DNA of 64,000 nt. It comes from Pomphorhynchus laevis. Its lineage: Eukaryota > Acanthocephala > Palaeacanthocephala > Echinorhynchida > Pomphorhynchidae. Every line of letters starts with the position of its first letter. Within the stretch, counting starts at the first letter, position 1. The notes below the pieces were generated by a model. It was not told the origin of the DNA. It saw only the letters and a list, made by a program, of their open reading frames with translations, and made no database searches. The position numbers and the translations under genes were made by a program. The stretch covers positions 1 through 64,000 of the forward strand of contig WNNJ02003009.1 in the NCBI GenBank assembly GCA_012934845.2, written 5' to 3'. Positions 21,608 to 33,708 of this stretch are shown here, piece after piece.

Positions 21608-24600
21608 ATGCCGCGAGGTAAACCGTCTTCCTTTTCTCGCTGTTGTACGTGTAATGGTTCAGCTGCAAAATGTATACGTTGTCCTTGTAAGAAATCCGGA
21701 AGATCTTGTATTGACTGTCTAGCTACCAGTTGCAAAAATCGCATTAAAGAAACGCCGCTATTATTGGACTCCATCATTCCATCCACAGAGCGAACGAATG
21801 TATCACATTCAGTGAATGGCTGTATTAACCAAATCTTGGAATTGAACTTGTGTAGTATTGGATTTACTAATAAATCCACTGAGCTCTTACATAGTAGCAC
21901 AGATAAACAAACTAACACAGGGATTGACATTGACTCGGTTTACAAAGAAGTCATTTTATGGGATCCGAATTTGTTCGAGCTACCAAAATGTAATGCAAGC
22001 TTCGAGTTCATCGACAATTTAGCGTCATTTTATCGTTTATGCGTCGATGATCAAACACAGATAGAATTAAGTCTTAAATCATCTACGGTGATGTGTCAGT
22101 TAATTTTGCAAAGAACGGAATCTCGTCGTGTGAGTACAAGACGCAAAAATATTGAACGCAGACTAAAATTATGGAAGGAACAAAACTTGTTCGAGCTTTT
22201 ATGTGAAGCAAGAATCCTTCAAAGTCAGAGAAAGTGCCAAAGCCAAAGGACATCTAGAAAATCAAGTTGGGTCCAGAAATTTATTCAGCTAATGACACAT
22301 CACAAGACAAACTCAGCGATAAAATTGCTTGAAAATCCTCACAATCAAATGGGTATAATGGAGCTGGACGATACTTTTGAATCACAGAGTGTGCGGCATA
22401 AGCTATTACAGCTTCACCCTGAAGCTTCCGACATAAGTGAAGGCGTAGCTTTAAATAGTCCTTTACCAAACATGGTTAAGCACCACCCAGTACGTTTTGA
22501 ATACATATCAAGCGATGACATTATAGAGGCAGCTCGACGCACTCAAGGATCAGCAGGACCTTCAGGAATGGATGCGCAAGTATGGCGCACAATGCTATGT
22601 TCGTTCGGAATATCATCTTCTCGACTAGCTTCCAGTCTCGCTGATTTTTCGTATCTAGTGGCATCCGTTAATATCAACCCAGACTCTCTTACAGCATTTA
22701 CAGCAAGCCGTTTGATTCCATTGAACAAGGACCCCGGCATCAGGCCGATAGGGATTGGTGAGGTATCACGCAGAATAGTTGGAAAAGTTCTGGCAAAGTT
22801 GATAAGTAAAGACTTACAGATCGTGTCGAAATGCGAACAATTGTGCGCTGGACAAAGATGCGGGGTTGAGGCTGCGATACATTCCATTCGACAGGTTTAC
22901 ATGGAAAACAGTGACATGTGCTTGTTGCAGCTAGATGCTCGAAATGCCTTTAACTGTGTGAACCGTAAATTGGCTCTAGCAAATATAGAGTATGTTTGTC
23001 CTTCACTAGCAACAGTGCTGCGTAATGTGTATGGTAATCCAGCAACTCTTTCAGTCGACAAGGATTTAATGTTTTCCAAGGAGGGGTTCACGCAAGGTGA
23101 TCCTCTGGCAATGATAGCATTTGCTGCGTCTTCACTTCCATAATAATGAAGCTGAGAGCTATAGCACCAAACGTTACTCATCGCTGGTTTGCAGACGATG
23201 CGAATTGTGTGGGTAGTCGATCTGATGTATTGAGAGTCTGGAATGGTATCCGCGAAATCGGCCATAGATATGGATTTCATCTAAATGAACAAAAATGCCA
23301 GGTTCTAGTACATAAAGATCAAATAAAATTAGCAGAGAATACTTTCTGTGGTACAGGGCTTAAGATTATATACCAAGGTACAGAAATTCTTGGTTCTGCC
23401 ATTGGAGATCAAACATATATGGACCAATTTGTTCATGGCAAAATTGAAAACTGGATTGAATCATTAAAAAATTTGAATTTAGTAGCGAATGAAGATCCAT
23501 ACGTCGCTTTTGCAGCTTTGACGCAGGCGCTCCAATTCAAGTGGAATTATGTTCAACGAACTTGTATGGCTAGTAGCACATGTTACGAACGTCTTTCATC
23601 GTATATATTCGACACGATCATTCCGAAGTTGACAGGAGTTGATTTAGATACGGGACAACTTGATTCGATAATGATTCCATTACGCTACGGTGGATTGGGT
23701 ATACTAGACCCGAATAGTAATCCTCTTTCGGAATATGATAGTTCATTACGCATGAGCCAACCTCTACTAGATGGATTATCAGGAAGTGATTTAGAGATTA
23801 GATATGCCCAAATTGCGCGAGAAATAAGAATATATAAGCAAGAATCTATCAAAACTCGATTGATGAGGGTTAAATCAAAATCAGCGACTATTAGCGCTTG
23901 TCTCGATTTCGCAGCCTGTAAAGGGGCATCTAATTGGCTTTCAGCAAAACCTTCATTAGTACTTAATCACCACTTAAGCAAAAGGCAATTTCAAGATGCT
24001 CTGGCATCACGCTATGGATGGAAACCTCCGGACTCACCCATGAAATGTTTGTGTGGACACAATTTTGATATTTGTCATGCTGTTGCTTGTCAGTCCGGTG
24101 GTATTCCAACAATTAGACATAACGTGGTTCGTGATATTATTGCTAAAGAACTAGCCGATGTATGCAGTTCAACATCAATTGAACCTCCTTTACAACCTTT
24201 GCCTGAAGGAATAGTTTTCAAAAATTCCACAACGACCCTTGATCGTAATTCTAGAGTTGATGTTGCGTGTTACGGTCTGTTTGGGGATAAGACGGAGCGG
24301 TCATTATTTGACATTTGTGTTTTCAGCCATCTTGCTCCTTCTTATTCATCTGGCACGACAAGCAATGCTTTTAACTATCACGAGGCTAGAAAAAACTCGA
24401 AGTATGGTGAAAGAATAGCACGGTTTGAACGATCGTCATTTTATCCTATTGTTCTTGCCTCCAACGGTGCCCTTGGCAGTACAGCACAGATGATTTTAAA
24501 GAAAATAGCAAAGATACGAGCAGATAGAACTTGCGATAATTACAGCGCCTGTATCCGAAATATAAGGAGTAGAGTCGGTTTTGCTTTAGCAAAAATGTCT

Positions 24601-24639
24601 TCGATGTCTATACGTGCTGCTCGTACGTCGAAAATTTAG
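21608..24639 (+). CDS. LINE 3 of array: RT with restriction-like endonuclease, one frameshift
   Basis: A diverged sister of LINE 2 with the same order. The cysteine cluster (RCCTCNGSAAKCIRCPCKK) opens the protein, which begins MPRGKP as LINE 2 begins MPKGKP. RT motifs are RPIGIGEVSRRIVGK, LLQLDARNAFNCVN, EGFTQGDPLAM and WFADDAN. The C-terminal part has CLCGHNFDICHAVAC, TIRHNVVRD, SRVDVACYG and FDICVFSH. The frame breaks once near 23141, between the QGD and FADD motifs; comparison with LINE 2 is consistent with loss of one base there. Otherwise the element is full length, about 1,010 codons. The distance to LINE 2 at protein level shows separate insertions, not a tandem duplication. Confidence 0.75.
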
Positions 24640-24833
24640 TCAGTTAGTCAGCATGGAACAAGACTTAATAACTATTATTTGACTGTATTCTTAAATGTTT
24701 GTATTTAAAAAAAAATTATAATATTAAAAAAAAAAAAAAATATTATTTCGACAAACAGACGAGCAAAGCTCACAGTTGCACTGTTAAAAAAAGAAAAGGA
24801 AAAGTAAAGAAAAAAAAGACTCACAAACAAAAG
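24640..24833. repeat. A-rich junction and CR1-like 3' UTR
   Basis: The 3' tail of LINE 3 (an A-rich run with ATTATA) meets, head-on, the 3' end of the minus-strand CR1-like element. GAGCAAAGCTCACAGTTGCA (24762-24781) matches the 3' end hairpin region of the plus-strand sister at 42.44 kb. Confidence 0.7.
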
Positions 24834-27225
24834 TCACAAAAGTTTATGTTTGAATGCTGAAACCGATCTTGAGTTGACAATTTCTTCACTTAATCGGTTC
24901 CACTTACCTACGATTCGGTGTCCAAATTGTACAGTTTTAGAGCGTATAACTCGGCGATGGGCTAAAGTAAAATTGTGTCCACGCAAAGCCCGACTTTTCC
25001 GAACAGTCATCAATTCTCTTAAGACGTGATTTTCCTTGTGTAAAGCTTCCCATGTTGAACACATATCTCGCCGAAACCAAAGGTCGCTTATAGAAACCAT
25101 ACCAAGTTTTTTTAGCCTTTCATTATAAGGTAAGGCTTTAACTGAATTTACGAGCTTTGTTGCCCGGCGCAGCACATTTTCAATTCTACTTTTCTCGTAT
25201 ACTGTTCTTGGGAACGAACATTGTGATGCATAGGTAAGATGACTGATCACAAATGCGTTGGCGAGTGCTCTAAATGAAACTGGACTCAACACACTAAAAG
25301 TTCTACGAATCATCCCAACCATTCGATTTGCTTTCGAGCAAGCCAACTCAGTATTCCAACTAGTCGAAAAATCATTCGCAACTACTATTCCAAGGTCGCT
25401 AAGACGAGTTACTACTTTAATGTTCTGATCCTCAAGATGATAAGTTGGATACACACTATGACTGCGTGATTGTAAACGCATACATGCACACTTTGATATA
25501 TTCAGTGATAGACCATTCATAGAAGCCCAGTTGGAAATGCTGTCGATATCCGATTGAACTAGCACCGTGTCCGAATCTGACCGGATAGCCTGCCAAATTT
25601 TTAGGTCGTCTGCATATAAAAGAGAGTGTGAGTTCAAAATGGAAGGAAGGTCATTAATGAAAATACAGAATAACAATGGGCCGAGGACCGAACCCTGCGG
25701 AACTCCAACATTGACCGGATAAGGATCAGAAAGAGAACCATTTACAACAACCTGATAGAATCTGTTAGATAAAAATTCTTTTATCCAGCGAATAATAAGT
25801 GGATCAATGTTTAGAGCACGCATTTTCTGAATCAAGATGTCATGTGGAACCATATCAAACGCTTTTGAAAAATCAAAAAATAATATATCAACATCAAAGC
25901 CCTTATCAACTAACGAACCCCAGCTATTCTGGGCAATCAAGAGATTAGTGATTGTTGAGCGATCCCTTCGAAATCCATGTTGATTGTTACACAATAATTT
26001 GTTGGATTCTAGATAATCGCTTAGAATGCGGTATATTATCCTTTCCAAAACTCGACAGAATACACACGTTAGACTTATCGGGCGATAATTTTCAACTGAA
26101 GATGGATCACCTTTCTTCAAAATGGGCCTTATCAACGAAAGTTTCCAATTCATCGGGACACAACCGAAGTACAAGGACACGACACAAATCCAATATAGTG
26201 GTATGCCGATAACATCAGCGATATTCTTGAGAAATACCGGTGGTAAACGATCAGGACAAATAGAACCTGACGATTTAAGCCGCTTGAGCTCTAGCACTAC
26301 ATCATTAACAGAAAACATCTGAAGAATGTTTATATTCGATGGACAGTACGAGGCATTGGTGACGGAGGAGGATTTACGAACTCCTATGCAAAAATGTTGA
26401 GCGAAAGCATTCGCTATGTCATCATATTTAATCAATGTGCAACCATCAGTATCAACAAGTGAACCAATGTGTTTATTTTTGTTGTTGAAATTAGCATAAT
26501 TGAATACGGATTTAGGATTATGAATTGACATTTGAGCGATTTTCTCTTCAAATTGACATTGTTTGAAGCGTTTAAGAAATGTGAACCGATTTCTGGCCTC
26601 TTTATACCTACAGTAATCAATACTATTATTAGAAAACAACTGGAATTTCATTTTTTTTTAATTTTAAAGCATTCCTTAACTCTTTGTCAAACCAAGGTTT
26701 ATGGTGTATACGATTTGCAACGGTTTTACGGGGCGAAAATCGTATGAGTAATTCCATAAGGGTGGCTTCTAACTGATAGCATGCCTTATCAACCCCAACA
26801 TAAAACGGACTGAGCCATGAAATACTTAATAGATTCTGACGCACAAGTTCGAAGTTAGTTTTAAAATAATTTAAAGAATTCTGTTGTAATCTACAAGCTG
26901 AAGGACGTGTAAAATCTGAGTAGAAATTGAGAACACAGTGATCTGACCTACCCAAAGGATCGGATTACGTAACTTTGTGTATAATGTATTTATTCGATGT
27001 TAGACAAATATCAAGTAGCTATTGATTTTCTTGGGAAAATCGGGTAAATTTTGAAACATGTTGGGTAAGGTTTAGCGAGTTAATCATATCAAGAAATAAT
27101 GATGTGGACGGACTACACACAGAAGATGTGTAGGTGTTCCAATCTACTGTCGCTAAGTTGAAATCACCAACTATAAAAAGATTTGGTTTGGAACCAAACT
27201 CTAGAATGTAATCGATCATTCTCAA
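24834..27225 (-). mobile_element. CR1-like LINE, 5'-truncated, copy A
   Basis: A jockey-superfamily, CR1-like element. Minus strand in order: endonuclease end (LFIVGDFNLATVDWN, 27225-27019; GRSDHCVLNFY, about 26955), linker, then a 605-codon open frame (26651-24834) with NYRPISLTCVFCRVLERII, NQHGFRRDRSTITNLL, FFDFSKAFDMVPHDIL, GVPQGSVLGPLLF and LLYADDLKIW. Nearly the same sequence is present at 40.0-42.4 kb in the opposite orientation. It stops abruptly at 27225, inside the endonuclease, as expected for incomplete target-primed reverse transcription. ORF1 is missing. The RT frame is intact, so it is fairly young, but frames break in the linker. Confidence 0.85.
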
Positions 27226-27561
27226 TTAGATTAATAATTCTCAATTTAGATTTTTGCTCAATTATTGTTCGAGCTTATATGTTATAAATATAGATTCCAA
27301 TGATAAACTGTATATGCGTTTAGTCCAGTATTGCGGTTACTAATTAACTATTCGATATATTTTCATGTTTTTTCATTGATTTTTTCCCAGATTTATCGTG
27401 CAATTAAACAAGTTTTCACATTTGTGTTTTTTAAGTTAGTAAGTAAGGGTTTTATTAATAACTATATAACTGATAAAAAAACTTAAGAAACAAAAACATG
27501 CAAAAGAAAACTTTAAATAGAAGCTGTTCACGACGTGTATTTTGAAATCTTCAACTTATAT

Positions 27562-30020
27562 TCACGGCCTCAGGTCCAGAGGGATCTGAGCCCCTCGGCC
27601 ACACCAGCGCGCCGCCCTCTGACTGAACCATTCGGGGTCTCTCACACACCTAAGAGTCCAGTCAAGGCGAACTATGGTTGGTAATCTCGAGATGAGGAGC
27701 TTGAGAAACCTTAGTCTTTGTTCTGGGGGACGTCCTCGTGAGAAGAAGACTAATCCCGAGATAGCCCAAGTACCCCAGAGGCGCACTTGGGTTATCCCAT
27801 TTAATGACAGATGCTGGGCCCGTTTCAGAGCCCACCTAGCTTTCTTCAGGATACGTTTAAGTCTATCCATGTCAGCTTTCGCCGACCAATTCACCGTAAC
27901 GGTGAACCCCAGATATTTTACTCGACTCGTGAAGATGGGGAGTGGTTGATGCTGCAAAATGGAGGAGAGTGCAGAGAGTGCTAGTCTCTTAAGTTTCTTT
28001 TTGGTGGCAGGAACGCCATTAAAGACTACCACCTGTGATTTAGAGGAGTTTAAAATAAGATTGGATGGGGGCAACTGGTCTTTTAATCTTAAAAAGAAAC
28101 GGCTGATGTCAGAGATTACATCTTTGCACCTGCGTACAGAGAACAAGGCTGTGGTATCATCAGCATATACCACTAGATGTTGATCACGTTTAAAATTCTT
28201 GAATAGAACAATGGATGCAGCAAGATATAAGATAGGAGAAAGTGGGGATCCTTGAGGTACACCCGTAATAGGGTAGAACTGACGCGCATCAGGGTCGTCT
28301 TCATAGTAGAACCGCTTGGTGTACAGCAATATCTCCACTCTGTTAACAATTCTCGCAGGCAACCCGAGGGACCTGAGAGAGGAGATAACGAAGGGAATGG
28401 AGATCCGGTCAAATGCAGCTGAAAAATCGAGAAAAACAGCCACAGCAAGCTGATGACTATTATCCTGACAAAACTGATGCACTTCACCAATTGCTAAATG
28501 GACCGAGCGCCCTTTGACAAACCAATGAAAACTCGGTGGGATCAAATTACTCCTACATAAATGAACGCGGATTCTACGCGTAAGCGCTTTTTCGTAGATA
28601 GATATGAGGGCGTTTTGAATCGAGATAAGCCGCAGATCTTTAGAACAAGTGATTAATCTCTTTTTAGGTAAAAACACTCGACGGCTGATGTTGATGTCCG
28701 CTATGTCAGACGGGGAGGCTAGTAGCATTGTGATGGCGACCTCCTTTCTCTGACTGTATGTCAAAAGCTGACAGACACGAGTGGTGAGTGGCGCGTGGGA
28801 TTTGGAGGTGCCCGGGAGTGGTCCCCAGGAGTTAAGGATATCTATAACAGATAAGTCCCTACTCCTGAAGTCACACCAAGGCGGAATTGGTTGAGGAGAT
28901 TGAGTGGCTCCATAATTATGTAAGGAAAGTGACTCCTCTAAAACTTTGTCAAGGCCTATGCTACCAATCCAAACCAAGGCTCTATCCTTCCAGCAAACAA
29001 ACTTCTCCTTCTTGAATATCTTCCAGAAGGAAGCCTGAGAAGGGTTAAGGCGAGCAATGCTTGCCCTATCCCTGCTCAGCTGGAGCCTATATCTAGAGCT
29101 CCAATATTCATTCGAGAGGATATGTCTGGCGGAAACAGAGAGATTGGGAAGGTGTAACATTTTAGCTAGGACCTTGAGCTTTGTTGGAGTAGGATTGTAT
29201 ATTCGACCTTTATAGGTAGTCGAAAGGATCGCGGTAGCTTGCGATGAGAGGTAGGAATTAAATTCGGTCAAACTCTCAATTCCAATTCTGGGGAAGAGTT
29301 GGATAGCTGCCTGAAAGAAGGCCACTCTAATAGGGTCAAAGTGAAACCTTCTTCTAAGCAACGTATCGTCCTCTAGCCTCCAGCGAATTAGGTCATGAGA
29401 GGTGGTCTGTTGTTGACGCGACTGCTCGGTGCAAATGGGTTTCAACAACCACATCTTATGTAGCAGTAATATGTCGAGGAGAGAATTTGTTGTAGAGCAA
29501 TGAAAGGTTGGGGAAGGTGGTTTATGAATAAGATAGCCGATCGTTGCTCTTCGGAGTGCTGCATTAATCCAACGACCAGTTCTGTCGTTGAAGTCACCAA
29601 GTAACATGTCATAACCGCTCCCCAATATTTGATCCAGGAGGTCACGGTTCTTGTGAATTTCTCCTGGCCGAATATAGACATTGGCTATGCTTATACGCTT
29701 ACCGTTCTTACAAAGTGATATAGCTAAACAAGATAGGGCTGGACAAGAGTAGTTTAATAGGAGTGATGATCTTGGTGAGCTTTTTACTAGGGTTAAAAGA
29801 CCTTGAGATGAAGAGGAGTGAGGGGGGTTATGTAAGGAGTAAAGTGGGTGTATATGTGCTTAAAGATAAATCGAGTAATATCCTGGGGGAGACGGATAGA
29901 CCGCGTCTCCTGAAGGACTATAACATCTGCATCTTTACCAGATAGAAGGCTAAGGGCGGAAGCACCTCCCGAATTCCACTGAAGGATATTCAGTGAAAAA
30001 GGCCCTTGATTACTTCCCAT
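27562..30020 (-). pseudogene. LINE ORF2: APE endonuclease and reverse transcriptase
   Basis: The endonuclease starts LNILQWNSGGAS and DVIVLQET (about 30000-29930), shifts frame once, then continues through IANVYIRPGEIHKNRDLLDQ and DMLLGDFNDRTGRW. From 29625 to 27562 the frame is open for 687 codons: FLDFSAAFDRIS, ITGVPQGSPLSPILY, VVYADDTTALF and the C-terminal FLKLLISRLPTIVRLDW. No RNase H domain was recognised. An endonuclease beginning with the Asn and Glu boxes and a YADD RT are all present. Confidence 0.75.
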
Positions 30021-30054
30021 TGCGTAAGTGTTACCGAAGTGGGACGCCCTCCAC

Positions 30055-31331
30055 CTAGTCGCAACTAGAGGCGGAAAGGTCGCCTTTACCGCTTCCCGTC
30101 ACGACAAATGGAGTCGCTTGCCCACGGGCGATATCTTCATTTCCCTCGTTAGCCATAGCCCAGATCGAATCCTTCCGAGTAAGCTTCAGAGCAGCTATGC
30201 TCAGCACTGACCCGTTTCGTTTCTTAGATTTTGGTGGCTTCTTAATATTGTTAGTCTTCCCAGAAGGAGGAGAACGGAAGGATTCCGCTAATTGACCCAC
30301 CAATTTTTGGACCAATTTTTCAAGTTGAATCATTGATGCCTGATGCTGCATTTCAATAAGTTTAAGAATTTCCGTATCCGGCATCCTGTCGTCTTTCTTG
30401 TTAGACGAGACAGCTTCCACGAAGCTAGTCGGTTTTGCTGTCACACCCCTGTGTCTCTTTTGGTACGCTTTAAAGATTTTACACTTTTTTGACCATGCGG
30501 GGTGCTCACCACCGCAGTTTGCGCAAAATGGCTTACTTTCGCACTTCTCAGGATGTATAGCAGTTGCACCACACACGCCGCACTTATGATGTAGAGAACA
30601 GCCAGCAGACCAATGCCGTCACTGATGGCAATTGTTGCAGTGAGGGTACGTTAGTGAGTCGGTTTCGATTATTAAAAATCTCAAATTATACCCCATAAAA
30701 GGATTGCATGTCGAAATCGATAGTTGTAGAGCTTCATCAACCGGGGCATTGCAGAACGCCACGGGAATGGGGAAGCCTTTAATCCCTTTTATAAAGCGCA
30801 CGTTAGAGATTTTGTAATCAGTTTCTAGGGCTGATATATCTTGTTCTGAAATGTATGTGGGCATGTTATTTATCTTTATTGTTGCCAGGATTGGTTTGGA
30901 AGCAATTATACCTTGTTCCGAATGCTCTTTTTTAAAGTAGTCGACGTACGACATTGCCAGATCAGGAGTGCAGAATGAGATTTTAATCTCAGATTCATAA
31001 TATTTAATCGCATTGAACAATATCCTTTTTTTAAATCGATCGGCAAAGCCCCTTATAAAAACATTGAACATGTTCTGCCTTTCCAGAGGCACCAAAAGTC
31101 TGATAATCACGAGGTTGGATAATTTTGGTACCGGGGGAGTTCCCCCTTCGAAATATATTCAAGAGAAGCTAAATCTCCACTTACCTCGTTTATTGCATTG
31201 GCAGAAAAATTAGTTTTCATTGAGTTCTTTGAACGCTCCGACATGCTAAATTTACTCATTTTTTTCGTGTTTTTTAACGACATGTCGGACCATACGATCA
31301 ATGTTGAAAAGCTTTGTTGATTCTTTGACAT
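30055..31331 (-). pseudogene. LINE ORF1 with CCHC zinc knuckles (two lesions)
   Basis: A nucleic-acid-binding gag-like protein. The N-terminal part (31331-31107) shifts frame into 31110-30619, which includes MFNVFIRGFADRFKKRILF and a fold typical of LINE ORF1 (ILATIKINNMPTYISEQDI). Three CCHC knuckles follow: CNNCHQ-x-RHWSAGC, CGVCGATAIHPEKC and CANCGGEHPAWSKKC. The first knuckle contains the in-frame TGA (30619-30621) exactly where one residue is expected, so the knuckle spacing is kept if the stop is counted as an amino acid. The C-terminal tail is basic and Lys/Ser-rich. One frameshift and one TGA separate this copy from an open frame. Confidence 0.7.
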
Positions 31332-31390
31332 TTTGCATCTGGCTTAATTATATTTCTGGTTACTTTCGAAAATAGTGTTTTGTCATCCGC

Positions 31391-31857
31391 TCAGCGGTTT
31401 TATTTCGTAGGTTTAGATTTCTAGATGAACTTCTAGACGCCCTAGAGTTCATCAATACAAAATTTAATATTTTTTTATTGTTTATAATGTAAATTGTATC
31501 TTTTACATCCATCACTGAAAGGTGGCGGTGAGATCAAATAAACTAACCTATGTAAAAATAAAAATTAAATTCCAAAATTCAAAAATTATATAAAATTTAT
31601 TTATTATTTTCTTAATATAAATTTGGAGATTTGATCTATCTGGTCAAGCAGTTGCATCCTATTTCACGGCATCATATTTTATTAAAAATTCATATTAATT
31701 TGATATAAAACCATAATAATAAAATTTTATTCTCATTTTGTCAGCCGTTAATAAGATTTATGAATAAGTTTAGACGATAGAAGCTATATCGATGTTAAAT
31801 AATATTTTATATATAGCACCTTTTATAATCGGTCTATATATATTTAAAAATATAATA
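31391..31857. other. AT-rich spacer
   Basis: No gene or known repeat. The first ~90 bases may be the 5' UTR of the I/R1-like element. Confidence 0.5.
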
Positions 31858-32740
31858 TATATTTATATTACAATACAATGTACATGTGGATTGCAATATA
31901 TAGGAAAAACATATCAAATATTAAAAACTAGGTAAAATTACTATATACAACATAATAGTCAAACTATATTTCATAAACATATGAGATTAATAGGACATAA
32001 TATAAAAAACTGAATATTATTTATTTTAGAACATATTATCGAAGAAAACATATCAATATTAAATCAAAAACTATTAGAAAAAGAAGAATTTTGGATTAAA
32101 ACGCTTAATTCCATGTACCCATTAGGATTGAATGGCGTGGTACAAGGAATTGGCAGAAGTAGTATAATACATAATAAACAACTATATTATAATAATCCGG
32201 TTAAACGCAAACCAAGAAGTCATGGTGATAAAAGGAATAAGAAAAATAGAGTTAAAAATATTAAAAAATATATGTATATAAATGAACAATTAGAAATATT
32301 AAAACAACTTTTAAGAAATAATAAGCTGAAAGATCTTTATGTAAATATAAGAAGTTATTCTAAAGATATCATATGTTCAATAAATCAAAAATTAATTAAC
32401 GACTATGATAGGCTAAGTTGTATAATAGGACAGTTATTGTAATACAAAATACTATAATCGTGCAATAAATGTTAATAATAACAATAGAAAATATACAATA
32501 TAAAGAACCATATAAAATATATTAATAAATGTATAGATAACATAAATATAGCCTTTAAATAATTCTAAAAGTAAAGAAATAATAGGGTCAGATTTAAGTA
32601 AATATATTCCTAAAATAAGGTATAAGTTGTTAGGACGTTATTAGGACGGAAAATTTGTAATTATAATCAAGAATTGAAATCTATATGTAATGATAATATG
32701 ATAAACATCATAGAAACTGAATGCGATTGCTAACAGACAC
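31858..32740 (+). mobile_element. Naiad-like element fragment (endonuclease half)
   Basis: A close copy of about 6898-7765: CAATGTACATGTGGATTGCA opens it, followed by the YIG motif, the shared TGA at 32011-32013 and an open frame 32113-32442 that begins MYPLGLNGVVQGIG, as at 7150. It ends just after the CxC motif (GAATGCGATTGC, about 32719), so the whole reverse transcriptase is missing. The start is truncated inside the GIY motif. Confidence 0.8.
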
Positions 32741-33321
32741 AATGCAATAATACATTGATAATAATTTATCAAATTTATAATAAAAAAATTACTAAATTAA
32801 TTCTGAATTTCTCTTATATAATTTACGAATATATAATTATCTTTAAGACTTATATTGATAACTTATATTGTTTATAATATATTAATAACGTAGCAACGTT
32901 ATTATTGTTTGTACATGTCCTTATTAATAATGTAATAAGGATATGATATAATAATATATTATAATATATTATAATATAATATATTATAATATATAATTAT
33001 ATTATTATATTATATTATTATATAATATTATATAATATTATATAATAATATAATATAATATCGATATTATATTAATATAATATAATATCAAAAGGTTTTC
33101 TGGATTGGCAGAAAACCTTTCGAGGATTATTAATAGGCATGAATAATAAGCACGATAATTAAATTTTTCTATGCAAGAGCATTATTCATTCTTTAAAGAT
33201 TTGGTCGCTTGCTAAAATTTGAACGTAACACAGAAATAAATAATATATATTATGGCGTTCAAAATCATTATTCCAGTTACAAAATCAATTACAAAGATTA
33301 AAAAATTACATCTCCAAAATG
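32741..33321. repeat. AT microsatellite and hairpin
   Basis: 32940-33090 is a nearly pure ATATT/TATTA microsatellite. It is followed by a perfect 12-bp hairpin, AAAGGTTTTCTG (33091-33102) and CAGAAAACCTTT (33109-33120), with a GATTGG loop. No coding content. Confidence 0.8.
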
Positions 33322-33708
33322 TTATTTACTTTTCGTGTCCACTTCTGGGTGAGCGGCATAATGAGCGACATGCGAATCTTCGGAATCTGAGGTTTTGCTA
33401 AGTATCTCAAGATCTCTAGCAGTAGCGATATCTAAATAATGTGACTGTGGACTAGTCTCGGAAGACTCGCTTACAGCAGATATTTTTGCTTCCAACTTTT
33501 TATCTATGTTTTCAACGCTGTCCGCAAATTTTAAAACTGCATCCCGTAACAGTTCACGTTCAGCAGTAGTCCATTTTGAATCTTCAGTAACAACCTCTGG
33601 ACTTTGATGCGAGTTCAGATCTTTAAATCTTCTTAACTCGTCTGATATATGCTGGAAACATAAACTAGTTACGTGAAATAATCTGTATACATCTGACGTT
33701 TTTGTCAT
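33322..33708 (-). CDS. BAP18-like chromatin complex subunit
   Basis: An intact 128-codon frame starting ATG 33708. The N-terminal helix (SDVYRLFHVTSLCFQHISDE) and the SANT-like segment KWTTAERELLRDAVLKFAD line up with the two conserved blocks of BAP18, a small SANT-domain subunit associated with NURF-type chromatin remodelling. In known BAP18 the first block reads KVGEIF...AF..LGEL and the second KWTETEIEMLR.AVKRFGDD. The C-terminus is Ser/Glu/Asp-rich. No intron is seen. TTATAG directly precedes the ATG and could be a splice acceptor. The homology is inferred by eye and is moderate; it could be another SANT-like small protein. Confidence 0.5.
   Translation of the reverse strand: MTKTSDVYRLFHVTSLCFQHISDELRRFKDLNSHQSPEVVTEDSKWTTAERELLRDAVLKFADSVENIDKKLEAKISAVSESSETSPQSHYLDIATARDLEILSKTSDSEDSHVAHYAAHPEVDTKSK

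Larger units (their letters stand above)
27430..31390 (-). mobile_element. I/R1-like LINE, nearly complete
   Basis: The minus strand carries ORF1 with CCHC knuckles (31331-30055), then ORF2 with endonuclease and reverse transcriptase (30020-27562), and an AT-rich 3' UTR to about 27430. The order ORF1-APE-RT and the triple CCHC gag-like protein place it in the I/Jockey/R1 group; the clade is not resolved. Base composition is less AT-rich than the surroundings. Few lesions are seen, so the copy is young. Confidence 0.75.
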
